Origin: Martinezella lusitana
GTDB lineage: Bacteria; Pseudomonadota; Alphaproteobacteria; Rhizobiales; Rhizobiaceae
Length of the DNA: 64,000 bases
Assembly: GCF_014207095.1 (NCBI RefSeq)
Contig: NZ_JACHBG010000014.1
Location: forward strand, 62,001 to 126,000
Reading direction: 5' to 3'
In this document: positions 35,231 to 44,644 of the stretch, one piece after another
Layout: every line of letters begins with the position of its first letter
Position numbering within the stretch: the stretch's first letter is position 1
Notes under the pieces: generated by a model
What the model was told of the DNA's origin: nothing
What the model saw: only the letters and a program-made list of their open reading frames with translations
Databases searched by the model: none
Program-made: the position numbers and the translations under genes

Positions 35231-36114
35231 GCTATCTCCTCGAAGGCGAACACTGCGCCATGTTCAGGCGCCAGCCGCGCCAAAATACGATTGTTCTTAC
35301 GCGTATATGTGACGCCGTTAGCAGCGAAATGCGACGATGTCACGGAAAGATCGCGTGTTTTGAAAAGGATTGCCCGCGCTCGCAGACCCGGATCTTCGTT
35401 GCCGACCCGCAAATCGTAAAAGGCTTCCATGCCCTCCGGGGTCAGAAGCTCGATATCGGCATTGGCAGATCTTATCGTCAGTCCGAAGGAATGCTCCGAT
35501 ACCTTTGGTCCGGCGACGACCTCTTCGAAAAAGCTGCGGAAGGCGGCCGGCCGCGTTGCCGAGATCGCTACCCGCGCAATGCCGCTGACACCGTTTGCAT
35601 GGCGCTCAAGCACACCGCGATCGGCGGGCAGCGGATTGATGCGCTGGCAGCTGAATGCGAACAAATCGGGCGAACGCAGATCGGCCGCAAAGGCCAGACG
35701 AAACCCGGCCACGGTTTCCGTTCCGTCAGGCATTTTCATCGGCCGTGAGAAATCCAGCATCGGGCCGGCCGAGATCGCGGCGGCTTTGAAGCGCTCATCA
35801 TCCGCTACGGCATCATTCGTTCCGAAAACCACGGCAGAGAATCCGTCTTCTCCGACGCGAAAGCGATAGGCCTGGTCGCGCGCCACGAAGACATTGCCTT
35901 CTATAAGGCTCGCCTCGCACTGTTCTTGCGAGGCTACACCCAAAGGTTCAAGATAGGTCTTGTCGGAGAAGAAGACGCAGGCATTTTCGGTGCCGAAAGG
36001 ATGGCGCGCATCGGGAGCAACCGTAAAGCCGAGCTTGCCGAGCCGCTCGCGCGCCAGGGCGATGTTGATCGTCGGCAGCACGAGATGATCCAATGGATGC
36101 GGCAACGAAGTCAT
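35227..36114 (-). CDS. VOC family (glyoxalase-like) protein
   Basis: A 295-residue protein with two vicinal-oxygen-chelate modules: PLDHLVLPTINIALARERLGKLGFTV at the start, and a second begun near GVSGIARVAISATRPAAFRSFFEE. It resembles the Glyoxalase_5 type, whose substrates are mostly unknown. The ATG at 36114 has a GAGGAGG site; the longer open frame to 36258 has no comparable signal. It is fused by an ATGA overlap to kdsA, but no link to lipopolysaccharide is evident in its sequence. Confidence 0.85.
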   Translation of the reverse strand: MTSLPHPLDHLVLPTINIALARERLGKLGFTVAPDARHPFGTENACVFFSDKTYLEPLGVASQEQCEASLIEGNVFVARDQAYRFRVGEDGFSAVVFGTNDAVADDERFKAAAISAGPMLDFSRPMKMPDGTETVAGFRLAFAADLRSPDLFAFSCQRINPLPADRGVLERHANGVSGIARVAISATRPAAFRSFFEEVVAGPKVSEHSFGLTIRSANADIELLTPEGMEAFYDLRVGNEDPGLRARAILFKTRDLSVTSSHFAANGVTYTRKNNRILARLAPEHGAVFAFEEIA

Positions 36115-36532
36115 GGCTCCTCCTCTTTCCCAGCGGCGGTAGATTTGCGCCCATCCATCGCGTATTTCAAGATGAAAGCGAAGCGCGCGACGACAGCTCC
36201 TGGCACGCAATATGATCGCGCAAACGTGATTGCTGATTCTCCCCTGTAGCCGGCTCAACTGGCTCGATTTCGAGATCGCTGAACCAGAACGCAGACGGAA
36301 AAATTCGGTGTCATCCTAGGTCTGGAAAGGAGGAATTCCCAATATTTTTCATAATGTTATATCTATTTCAGCACGCTGACTTTTACAGCCCGTCCATTCG
36401 CGGATGATAATTATTTAATTGTCCGAGCAAGCTTTTAACGAAATTTAAGTGCTTGCGGAACACATATGGAACATATAGTGTCCGTTCTGGATTTGTTTCA
36501 CGACCTTTTCTTGATTCTGGGGTTCCAAGACG
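36115..36532. other. divergent intergenic region before lexA
   Basis: 418 bases between the VOC gene and lexA. It carries the VOC-kdsA promoter, an AT-rich stretch at 36340-36450, and the LexA boxes near lexA. No gene or RNA is supported. Confidence 0.6.
36458..36472. promoter_or_regulatory. SOS box of lexA
   Basis: GAAC-ACATATG-GAAC, a perfect match to the alphaproteobacterial SOS box (GTTC-N7-GTTC read on the other strand), 61 bases before the lexA ATG. A second, imperfect copy, GTTC-N7-GTTT, lies at 36484-36498. This fits LexA repressing its own gene. Confidence 0.85.
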
Positions 36533-37255
36533 ATGTTGACGCGCAAGCAACAGGAACTGCTTCTCTTCATTCACGAGCGGATGAAGGAGTCCGGCGTTCC
36601 GCCATCCTTTGACGAGATGAAGGATGCGCTGGATCTGGCCTCCAAGTCCGGCATTCACCGCCTCATCACGGCATTGGAGGAGCGCGGCTTTATCCGTCGC
36701 CTGCCGAACCGCGCCAGGGCGCTTGAGGTCATCAAGCTACCGGATGCCTATAATCCGAGCCTGCAGCCGCGTCGCGGCTTTTCGCCAAGCGTTATCGAGG
36801 GCAGCCTCGGCAAGCCCCAGCCGGTCGCGCCCCCGCCTCCGCCGAAAGTGGCCCATGAAGATCACAGCAGCTCTGTGTCCGTACCCGTGATGGGCCGCAT
36901 CGCTGCCGGCGTTCCGATCTCGGCCATTCAGAACAATACGCATGACATAACCGTCCCCGCAGATATGCTCGGCGCTGGTGATCATTATGCCTTGGAGGTG
37001 CGAGGCGACTCGATGATCGACGCCGGCATTTTCGACGGCGATACAGTCATCATTCGCAATTCGACGACAGCAAACCCGGGCGATATCGTCGTTGCGCTTG
37101 TCGACGACGAAGAAGCAACGCTGAAGCGCTTCCGCCGCAAGGGCGCATCGATCGCTCTCGAGGCTGCCAACCCTGCCTATGAGACCCGTATTTTCGGACC
37201 GGATCGCGTCAAGGTTCAGGGCAAGCTTGTCGGGCTCATTCGGCGTTATCACTGA
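36533..37255 (+). CDS. lexA: SOS repressor LexA
   Basis: A 240-residue repressor. The winged helix-turn-helix is in the first 70 residues. The self-cleavage site is Ala125-Gly126, with the Ser160/Lys198 catalytic pair (GDSMIDAG; EATLKRF). The linker at about 80-110 is long and contains six prolines in a row, which explains the length beyond the 202 residues of the E. coli protein. Two boxes upstream suggest self-repression. The last 20 bases overlap the end of comEC on the other strand. Confidence 0.97.
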   Translation: MLTRKQQELLLFIHERMKESGVPPSFDEMKDALDLASKSGIHRLITALEERGFIRRLPNRARALEVIKLPDAYNPSLQPRRGFSPSVIEGSLGKPQPVAPPPPPKVAHEDHSSSVSVPVMGRIAAGVPISAIQNNTHDITVPADMLGAGDHYALEVRGDSMIDAGIFDGDTVIIRNSTTANPGDIVVALVDDEEATLKRFRRKGASIALEAANPAYETRIFGPDRVKVQGKLVGLIRRYH

Positions 37256-39695
37256 CAGGTGACACCGGCGCGATTGGCGCGCCAAATGTCCCCGTGCGCC
37301 AATCATAGGTTCGATGCCGCGTCCATGGCCGTTGCGGATCTTCGAATGCTGTAAGGACAGTGGGCTTGTCGCCGCTCAGATCCATTTCGATCGAGCCGGT
37401 CCGCCTTAATGTCGCGCCTGTATAAAGCGTTGCGCCGGAGCGACAATGATCGAGGCGCAGACGTATTGATGTGACGACGATATTCGCCGTATCGCAGGCG
37501 GGCGGAAGATAGGCGGCATTTTCGATCGTTACCAACACGGCGCCATTTTCAAGCATCGCCACGCACCACGCACCTTTCTGGCAGGCGAAACTCCCCTGCA
37601 TGGTTCGATCAAGAGCATCCTCCATTGCCCCGCGGACCGCCTTCTGTTCGTCGTCGTTCAATCGACGGCGACGCTCGGCCTTGCTGATCTTAGGCAGGCT
37701 GCTGTCGGCAACAAGCATGGTGGGAGGCTGATGTTCGAATGCGACGAGTGCCTTTTGCCATTGCTCGAAAATGAAAGCCTGCGGCCTTTCCCGGTTGGTC
37801 GCCAATATATTGTCCTGCCTTAGTGCGACCAGGACACCATCCTCGGAAATCATGAGATCGGGCTTGGATACGCCCGAACCCAAAGCCGCTGCCCCAATCG
37901 TTGCAAGCGCGAGCAACAGTCCGAGATGGCGCAGCTTGGTGCGCAAAACGCTCATCATCAGAAAGCCGGCAATGAAGGTCGGCATCAGCCACGGCGGCTG
38001 ACGTCCAAACGTAATATCGCCGCCCCAGCCGGCGACCGTCTTGGCGACCAGAATGACGAGCTCTAGTCCCTCTCCGGTGACTTTCCAGAATGGCCCGTCG
38101 AGACCAAAAGGCATCATCAACATCGCAGCCATGCCGAATGGCATCACGATGAAAGAAACGATCGGCATGGCGGCGAGATTGGCGGGAAGGCCATATGTCG
38201 CCAAACGGTGAAAATGCTCTATCGAGAAGATTGCCGTCGATGCGCCGCCGATGAATGAAGTCGATAATATCCCACTGAAGAAGCGTGCAACGAATAGCAA
38301 TGGACCGAGGAACCTAAAGCGCGAAAGCATATTTTCGCGATGCGGCCGCCGTTTCCAAAGCGTATAGCCCGATACCAGCGCGAGCGTTGCTGCATAGGAC
38401 ATCTGAAAGCTAGGCCCAAGCACCTGCGACGGCGAAAGGATGAGGATGACGATTGCCGAGAGCGCCACGTTTCGCAGACTGAGCGACGGTCGATCGAACA
38501 GAACCGCGACCAGCATGATCGCCATCATGATGAAGGCCCGCTCCGCCGATACGCCGAAGCCGGAAATGAGGTAATAGGCGGTCACTGTCAGAAGCGCGCC
38601 GAAGGCAGCGATCTTCTTGGTTGGGTAAGCCTGGGCAAGACCCGAAAAAAGGCTGAATAAATAGCGCAGCCCGACATAGAAGATACCCGCCGACAAAGCC
38701 ATGTTCAGGCCGGAAATGGCGATGATATGGGTGAGCCCGGCTACTCGGAGTGCTTCGGTAGTGTCGTCCGAAATCGCTCGTCTCTCATCGGTGACAAGTG
38801 CCGCCGCAAAGGCTCCGGTATCGCCGGGCAAAGTCCTTCGGATCCTGTCCCCAATGCTGTTGCGAAGACCGGCGAGCCAGATGTCCGCCTTGGCCAGCCA
38901 CGACGCCTCCGAATTGTCACCACTCAGAGATAAAAGTATCGGCGGGCCATAGGCAAAGCCATTCGCGCCAATACCGTTGAAATAGGCACTGAAGGCGAAA
39001 TCGTTGAGACGCAGCAATGCGGGGCCGGCGGGCGGCGTCAGTCTCGCCCTCACCTGAATGCGGTCGCCCAGATTGAAGGGTTCGGCCTGTTTGCGCACGA
39101 AGATGGTCACTCGCTCCGGCGGCCTGTGAATGGAAGGCTTCTCGGTTGTTTCTACTTTAACGACGTACCGCCAACGTCCATTGTCATAGGTCTCGCGCCT
39201 CTCGATCCGACCGGTCACGGTCGTCGTCACGGCCGAGTCGAGCATGATGGTCGAAGCCCGCCAGCTTTCCCAGTGCGCAAGGGCCATGCCGAGGCTTGTG
39301 AGCATGCCGGCGAACAGCAGGTGCCGAAGCAGCCGGCCCGCCTCCCTTTTGAACACAAATCCGCACGTCAGCAGAAGAAGCGCTGCCAGAACAGTTTGCA
39401 ACGGAGGATCGCTGTCAAAGGTGAACCAAAAGATCGCGCCGACGCCCATATAGATCGGCGCAAGCAGGATAGCGCGACCGTGGACCGCCTCCTCTTCAAT
39501 CAGTCGGCCGATCGCGACTCGCATGCGACCAAGGGCGAGATAAAATCGCGCGATCAGCGATACCTGATCTTGCGTACGCTCCCGTTGCCCGGTTTTGATA
39601 CGCAAGGTGATTGAGGCGACGGCATGACGATCCAGCGAAGGCAGAGCAAGGTCCCGGCCATCCTCCTGCTGCTCCGGTGCCTCCAAATTAGGCAT
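37236..39695 (-). CDS. comEC: ComEC/Rec2 family DNA uptake channel protein
   Basis: An 819-residue polytopic membrane protein. An N-terminal DUF4131-like part (two membrane segments, then a soluble OB-like stretch) is followed by the competence domain with many membrane helices (GLTHIIAISGLNMAL, GFGVSAERAFIMMAIM, SFQMSYAATLAL). The C-terminal 220 residues resemble the metallo-beta-lactamase-like tail but lack its HxHxDH metal motif, as often in this class. It would carry single-stranded DNA across the inner membrane. Whether the host is competent cannot be judged. Confidence 0.9.
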   Translation of the reverse strand: MPNLEAPEQQEDGRDLALPSLDRHAVASITLRIKTGQRERTQDQVSLIARFYLALGRMRVAIGRLIEEEAVHGRAILLAPIYMGVGAIFWFTFDSDPPLQTVLAALLLLTCGFVFKREAGRLLRHLLFAGMLTSLGMALAHWESWRASTIMLDSAVTTTVTGRIERRETYDNGRWRYVVKVETTEKPSIHRPPERVTIFVRKQAEPFNLGDRIQVRARLTPPAGPALLRLNDFAFSAYFNGIGANGFAYGPPILLSLSGDNSEASWLAKADIWLAGLRNSIGDRIRRTLPGDTGAFAAALVTDERRAISDDTTEALRVAGLTHIIAISGLNMALSAGIFYVGLRYLFSLFSGLAQAYPTKKIAAFGALLTVTAYYLISGFGVSAERAFIMMAIMLVAVLFDRPSLSLRNVALSAIVILILSPSQVLGPSFQMSYAATLALVSGYTLWKRRPHRENMLSRFRFLGPLLFVARFFSGILSTSFIGGASTAIFSIEHFHRLATYGLPANLAAMPIVSFIVMPFGMAAMLMMPFGLDGPFWKVTGEGLELVILVAKTVAGWGGDITFGRQPPWLMPTFIAGFLMMSVLRTKLRHLGLLLALATIGAAALGSGVSKPDLMISEDGVLVALRQDNILATNRERPQAFIFEQWQKALVAFEHQPPTMLVADSSLPKISKAERRRRLNDDEQKAVRGAMEDALDRTMQGSFACQKGAWCVAMLENGAVLVTIENAAYLPPACDTANIVVTSIRLRLDHCRSGATLYTGATLRRTGSIEMDLSGDKPTVLTAFEDPQRPWTRHRTYDWRTGTFGAPIAPVSPVSDNAE

Positions 39696-39976
39696 TCGCC
39701 GCCTGCCCCACGCAAAACCACAGCTTCCGCGCGATTTTTGCCGTCACCACCAGATGATTTCAACCAAAATCCGCATGATTGCGACGAAAAAGAGCCTCGC
39801 GCGTCACACGCTATGACCAACGCATTTAGTGCAGTGCCCAAAAGTTGATACTGCGATGCACAAATCGGCACTCGGATAACTTGGCATTAGGCTCTGGATC
39901 ATATAGCTAGTCGGTAGTCGCTTAACCTTTTGGCGCTTTTTATGGCGTCAATCCCGCCAAATCTTGGAGGATCAGC
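39696..39976. promoter_or_regulatory. divergent promoter region of comEC and gltA
   Basis: 281 bases between divergent starts. The gltA side ends with a good GGAGG site 7 bases before the ATG. No operator or RNA element stands out. Confidence 0.4.
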
Positions 39977-41266
39977 ATGACGGAACAAAGCGCGAAACTA
40001 ACTTGGGGCGAAAAGACGGTGGACTTGCCGGTCAAGACCGGAACCATCGGCCCAAGTGTCATTGATATTGGTGCCCTTTATAAGAACACCTCCACGTTCA
40101 CCTACGATCCTGGCTTCACCTCGACCGCGTCGTGCGAGTCCAGCATCACCTATATTGATGGCGACGAAGGCGTCCTGCTGCACCGCGGCTATCCGATCGA
40201 CCAGCTGGCCGAACACGGCGATTTCCTGGAAGTCTGCTACCTGCTCCTCTACGGCGAACTGCCGACGGCAGCCCAGAAGAAGGACTTCGACTATCGTGTC
40301 GTGCACCATACGATGGTGCATGAGCAGATGTCGCGCTTCTTCACCGGTTTCCGCCGCGACGCGCATCCGATGGCCGTCATGTGCGGCTGCGTCGGCGCTC
40401 TGTCGGCCTTCTATCACGACTCGACCGACATCACCGATCCGCATCAGCGTATGGTCGCAAGTCTGCGCATGATCGCCAAGATGCCAACGCTCGCCGCCAT
40501 GGCTTATAAGTACCATATCGGCCAGCCCTTCGTTTATCCGAAGAACGATCTCGACTACGCATCGAACTTCCTGCGCATGTGCTTTGCCGTTCCTTGCGAA
40601 GAATATGTGGTCAATCCGGTGCTTGCCCGCGCCATGGACCGCATCTTCATCCTGCATGCCGACCACGAGCAGAATGCATCGACCTCGACGGTTCGCCTCG
40701 CCGGCTCTTCGGGCGCCAATCCGTTCGCCTGTATCGCAGCAGGCATTGCCTGCCTCTGGGGCCCGGCTCACGGCGGCGCCAACGAAGCCGCGCTGAACAT
40801 GCTGAGCGAAATCGGCTCGGTTGACCGCATTCCGGAATACATCGCGCGCGCCAAGGATAAGAACGATCCGTTCCGTCTGATGGGCTTCGGTCACCGCGTC
40901 TACAAGAACTACGATCCGCGCGCCAAGATCATGCAGAAGACGGCGCACGAAGTTCTCGGCGAACTCGGCATCAAGGACGATCCGTTGCTCGATATCGCGA
41001 TCGAGCTCGAGCGCATCGCCCTGACGGACGAATATTTCATCGAGAAGAAGCTCTATCCGAACGTCGACTTCTACTCCGGCATCACGCTGAAGGCTCTCGG
41101 CTTCCCCACGACCATGTTCACCGTTCTGTTCGCTCTCGCCCGCACCGTCGGCTGGATCGCTCAGTGGAACGAAATGATCGAAGATCCGCATCAGCGCATC
41201 GGCCGTCCGCGCCAGCTCTACACCGGCGCTCCGCTGCGCGAGTACGTACCGGTTTCCAAGCGCTAA
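39977..41266 (+). CDS. gltA: citrate synthase
   Basis: A 429-residue enzyme that condenses acetyl-CoA and oxaloacetate to citrate, the entry to the TCA cycle. It is the larger Gram-negative type: YIDGDEGVLLHRGYPIDQLAE near the start, the catalytic region with His in LHADHEQNASTSTVR and GFGHRVYKNYDPRA, and DFYSG with the catalytic Asp. Single gene with a strong terminator directly after, shared with lpxB. Confidence 0.98.
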   Translation: MTEQSAKLTWGEKTVDLPVKTGTIGPSVIDIGALYKNTSTFTYDPGFTSTASCESSITYIDGDEGVLLHRGYPIDQLAEHGDFLEVCYLLLYGELPTAAQKKDFDYRVVHHTMVHEQMSRFFTGFRRDAHPMAVMCGCVGALSAFYHDSTDITDPHQRMVASLRMIAKMPTLAAMAYKYHIGQPFVYPKNDLDYASNFLRMCFAVPCEEYVVNPVLARAMDRIFILHADHEQNASTSTVRLAGSSGANPFACIAAGIACLWGPAHGGANEAALNMLSEIGSVDRIPEYIARAKDKNDPFRLMGFGHRVYKNYDPRAKIMQKTAHEVLGELGIKDDPLLDIAIELERIALTDEYFIEKKLYPNVDFYSGITLKALGFPTTMFTVLFALARTVGWIAQWNEMIEDPHQRIGRPRQLYTGAPLREYVPVSKR

Positions 41267-41283
41267 GCTTCGGAAATGACACC

Positions 41284-41315
41284 AAAAAAGCCGGTCAGAA
41301 ATGACCGGCTTTTTT
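41284..41315. terminator. bidirectional terminator of gltA and lpxB
   Basis: A perfect stem with AAAAAAG on one side and CTTTTTT on the other (41284-41297 with 41302-41315, loop GAAA) works on both strands. The lpxB stop codon (41295-41297) and its last codons lie inside it. Confidence 0.93.
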
Positions 41316-42476
41316 GTTGGACAGAACTTCGAGAACGATCGCCGCCGCCTTGTCACCGGGTGGTTCTTCCGTCTGCATTCGCTGCCAGACAAGGTCATAG
41401 CCGGCAAGCATAGCCGCACGCTCCGGAGTATCTTTCGACAGGCGCTCCATGTAGCGCGCAAGCATGCCCGGCCGCAGAACGTCATTGATGAGTTCGGGCA
41501 ACACGGCATAGTCGGCAATAATATTCGGAAGAGCTGCTGTCCATATCTTGATGCGCGACATCACGAATTTGGCGAGCCACTCCGTCTTGTAAGTCGAAAC
41601 GACCGGAACGCCGGCGAGACCCAGCTCCAGAATTACTGTGCCTGACGCGGCCATGGCGGCATCTGCCTGCGCGAAAGCCTCCCATTTTGCTTTCTGGCCG
41701 ACGACGATGTCCGGCTTGATACGCCAGTTTTCAAGCAGTGAGCGCACCAGAGCTTCCTGCTTCGGCACGGTCGGCAACAAAAAGCGGACATTATCGTTTC
41801 GCCGACTAAGTTCTTCGGTAGCCTGCTCAAAAACCGGCACAAGCTGACGGATTTCCGAGCCACGCGAACCGGGCAATAGAAGCACGGTCTTCGTATTGTC
41901 GCCGGCACCAGGATCGCGCAGCGCGCGCAGTCGGCGCGTCTCGAGCAGATCCGCGTCGACAGTCAGACGATGGCCGACATAGGTCGTCGCTGGGCCACCC
42001 AGCCGCTGCATCGCCTCGGGCTCGAACGGCAGCACGGCGAGTACGTGATCGACATAGGCGAGCATCTTTTGCGCGCGGTATTCCTTCCACGCCCAGACGC
42101 TGGGGCAGACGTAATTGATAACAGGCAGATCGGGCAGTGCCTTGCGCACGCGCTTGGCGACGCGATGGGTAAAATCGGGGCTGTCGATGATCAGAAGCGC
42201 ATCGGGTCTGGCGGTAATAATGGCGTCGGCCGTCTGGCGGATGCGCGCCAGCAGCTTCGGCAGCCGCTTGATCACCTGGATAAAGCCCATGATCGAAAGC
42301 TCGGAATAATCAAACAGCGACCGAAGGCCTTGGGCCTCCAGCGCCTCGCCGCCGACACCGATTAGCTCTACCGGCCCATCATATCGGCGCTTCAACGCCG
42401 CGACGAGATCGCCGCCGAGCAGGTCGCCGGAAACCTCGCCAGCCACGACCGCAAGTTTCAAAGGCGCAGCACTCAA
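41295..42476 (-). CDS. lpxB: lipid-A-disaccharide synthase
   Basis: A 393-residue membrane-associated glycosyltransferase (GT19) joining UDP-diacylglucosamine and lipid X. It shows VAGEVSGDLLGGDLVAAL, YVCPSVWAWKEYRAQKM and LLPGSRGSEI. The start is a TTG that overlaps the lpxI stop by 4 bases (TTGA), with a GGAGGG site 6 bases upstream. Its last codons form half of the terminator stem shared with gltA. Last gene of the long envelope cluster. Confidence 0.95.
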   Translation of the reverse strand: MSAAPLKLAVVAGEVSGDLLGGDLVAALKRRYDGPVELIGVGGEALEAQGLRSLFDYSELSIMGFIQVIKRLPKLLARIRQTADAIITARPDALLIIDSPDFTHRVAKRVRKALPDLPVINYVCPSVWAWKEYRAQKMLAYVDHVLAVLPFEPEAMQRLGGPATTYVGHRLTVDADLLETRRLRALRDPGAGDNTKTVLLLPGSRGSEIRQLVPVFEQATEELSRRNDNVRFLLPTVPKQEALVRSLLENWRIKPDIVVGQKAKWEAFAQADAAMAASGTVILELGLAGVPVVSTYKTEWLAKFVMSRIKIWTAALPNIIADYAVLPELINDVLRPGMLARYMERLSKDTPERAAMLAGYDLVWQRMQTEEPPGDKAAAIVLEVLSNKKAGHF

Positions 42477-43354
42477 AAGAAGCCCTCCGCGCTCAAGCCT
42501 CGATCGATACCGCAGACGAAAATGCCGGCCTCGTCGGCCGCCGCGATCACTGCTTCACGGTCGAGAACCAAAGCTCTGCCTGCCTCTACTGCAACGCCGG
42601 CCAGCCCGGCCTTCTTCGCATTGTGCACAGTTGAAACGCCGATCGACGGCAAGTCCGCGCGAACATCCTGCTGCGGCTTGCACAGTTTGACCAGCACGCC
42701 GCGGCGACGCGTCGATATGCGACCTTCGGCGCGTAGCTCGGCGACACGCTCGATCATCTTGTCGGTGCCTTCGGCGCCCTCTAGCGCAACGACGCGACCG
42801 CCAACGCTGACCGCACCCTGCCCGACATCGAGAAGGCCGAGCGCATCGGCAGCCTTGGCGCCCTGTGCGATATCGCGAAGATCCTCATCCGAGGGCGAAA
42901 GCCGACCGAGAGGCCCGGTGGAAGCCAGGAGATCTGGCGCAATTTCATGCGCCCCGACGACGCGAACGCCGCCAGCTTCGATGAGGCGAATGACCATCTG
43001 CAGGACGGCATTATCGCCGCCGGACAGGAGGGTTCGTATCGTCGAGGGTAATTCCCTGATGACGCGCCAAGTCGGATGCACTTCCCGCCAGGCAGGTCGC
43101 CGCGCCACGCCGCCGGACATGACGACGCGATCGACGCCATAGCGGCGGAACATCGCTTCAAGGCCGGCAAAATTTCCAACACCGAGATTGGCGTGATCGA
43201 AGCTGGACCAGTCGCGGTCCGCCTCATTGGTCAGTGCGATAACAACGGGATCTTCGCCAGCCTGCCGGGCAGCGTCGGCGACATAAACAGGCAAAAAACC
43301 ACTGCCCGCGATAATCGCCAGCCTGCCCTTGCCGTCTTGGCCGGCCGAAACCAC
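42473..43354 (-). CDS. lpxI: UDP-2,3-diacylglucosamine pyrophosphatase LpxI
   Basis: A 293-residue protein of the DUF1009/LpxI family, which replaces LpxH in alphaproteobacteria and makes lipid X from UDP-diacylglucosamine. LAIIAGSGFLPVYVADAAR, GGDNAVLQMVIRLIEAGGV, AHEIAPDLL and DLPSIGVSTVHNAKKAGLAGVA fit the family. The best start is a GTG at 43354, two bases after the lpxA stop; the open frame continues back inside lpxA but makes no family sense. Confidence 0.93.
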   Translation of the reverse strand: MVSAGQDGKGRLAIIAGSGFLPVYVADAARQAGEDPVVIALTNEADRDWSSFDHANLGVGNFAGLEAMFRRYGVDRVVMSGGVARRPAWREVHPTWRVIRELPSTIRTLLSGGDNAVLQMVIRLIEAGGVRVVGAHEIAPDLLASTGPLGRLSPSDEDLRDIAQGAKAADALGLLDVGQGAVSVGGRVVALEGAEGTDKMIERVAELRAEGRISTRRRGVLVKLCKPQQDVRADLPSIGVSTVHNAKKAGLAGVAVEAGRALVLDREAVIAAADEAGIFVCGIDRGLSAEGFF

Positions 43355-43355
43355 G

Positions 43356-44174
43356 TCAGCTCTTACCGCGATTGGGGGACGACAATGCCCGATCGCTATC
43401 GGCTGCGATGAAATCGAGGATCTCGACCACTTCCTTGCAGTCGGCATATTCCTCACGGATAGCCGCGGCATTGTCCCGGATAGAGCCTTCGCCTTCGAAG
43501 ATGCTCTTATAGGCGCGCCGAACACGATGGATGACCGCACGATCGATGCCGGCGCGCGTCATGCCGACGATATTGAGACCTGAAAGCACGCCCGGATTTC
43601 CGTTGAGCATACCGTATGGAATGACATCGTAGCTGGCAGCAGAAAGCCCGCCGACGAATGCCTGCCGGCCGATGCGGGTAAACTGATGCACCGCGCAGCC
43701 GCCGCCCAGAATAGCGCGGTCCTCAACGACCACATGTCCCGCGAGCATGACGTTGTTCGACATGATGACATTGTTGCCGACGCGGCAATCATGCGCCACA
43801 TGCGAATTCGCCAGGAACAGATTGTTGTTGCCGACGATCGTCTTGCCGCCGAAATCGGCCGTGCCCGTATTCATCGTCACGCCTTCGCGGATGGTGCAGT
43901 TTTCACCGACATCCAGCGTCGTCTCTTCGCCGCCATGGTGAACGCTCTGCGGATCACCGCCGACAACGGCCATCGGAAATATTTTCGTTCCCTTGCCGAT
44001 CGTCGTGCGGCCGCTCACAACGGCATTCGTCAGCAGGTGAACATTGTCATGCAGCACGACCTTGGGGCCGACGTGGCAGAAAGGCCCGACGATGACATTC
44101 TCGCCGATGACCGCACCATCCTCAACGACCGCGAGCTTATGGATGCGCGCGCTTTTTGCGATGCTGCTGCTCAT
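43356..44174 (-). CDS. lpxA: UDP-N-acetylglucosamine acyltransferase
   Basis: A 272-residue left-handed beta-helix enzyme that starts lipid A synthesis. Hexapeptide repeats run from residue 10 to about 190 (for example GENVIVGPFCHVGPKVVL), with catalytic His in NSHVAHDCRVGN and HQFTRIGRQAFVGG. A helical C-terminal domain follows. Start overlaps the fabZ stop by 4 bases (ATGA). Trimeric in its family. Confidence 0.97.
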   Translation of the reverse strand: MSSSIAKSARIHKLAVVEDGAVIGENVIVGPFCHVGPKVVLHDNVHLLTNAVVSGRTTIGKGTKIFPMAVVGGDPQSVHHGGEETTLDVGENCTIREGVTMNTGTADFGGKTIVGNNNLFLANSHVAHDCRVGNNVIMSNNVMLAGHVVVEDRAILGGGCAVHQFTRIGRQAFVGGLSAASYDVIPYGMLNGNPGVLSGLNIVGMTRAGIDRAVIHRVRRAYKSIFEGEGSIRDNAAAIREEYADCKEVVEILDFIAADSDRALSSPNRGKS

Positions 44175-44644
44175 GCCTCTTTCTGATCCTTCCGCACGAT
44201 CATGGCCCCGATATCCGCTTCGGCTACCAGGTTACCATCGACCTTGGCATCGCAGTGGAATTTCCAGATCGTTCCGCGTTGCTTCAGCTTGACCACATGA
44301 AACTCGACACGATCACCGGGAACAACCGGCTTGCGGAAACGGGCATTATCGATCGTCATGAAGTAGACGAGGTTTCCGCCGATTCCGTCCTTCTTTGCGC
44401 AGATCGCACCGGCCGTCTGAGCCATGCCTTCAATCAGCAGCACGCCCGGCATGATCGGCGTCTCCGGGAAGTGTCCGGTAAACTGCGGCTCGTTTGCCGT
44501 TACGTTCTTGATGCCGATTGCGGAATTGTCGCTATCGATCTCGATGATCTTGTCGACCATCAGGAAAGGATAGCGATGCGGCAACAACTTCATTATTTCC
44601 AGAACATCGGCCGACGATAGCGACGTCTTGGCTTCCTCAGTCAT
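44171..44644 (-). CDS. fabZ: (3R)-hydroxyacyl-ACP dehydratase FabZ
   Basis: A 157-residue hot-dog fold enzyme of fatty acid elongation. The catalytic His is in LLPHRYPFLMVD and the Glu in MPGVLLIEGMAQ. It stands between lpxD and lpxA, as in most Gram-negatives, where it balances hydroxyacyl chains between phospholipid and lipid A. Its first 8 bases overlap the lpxD end. Confidence 0.97.
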   Translation of the reverse strand: MTEEAKTSLSSADVLEIMKLLPHRYPFLMVDKIIEIDSDNSAIGIKNVTANEPQFTGHFPETPIMPGVLLIEGMAQTAGAICAKKDGIGGNLVYFMTIDNARFRKPVVPGDRVEFHVVKLKQRGTIWKFHCDAKVDGNLVAEADIGAMIVRKDQKEA

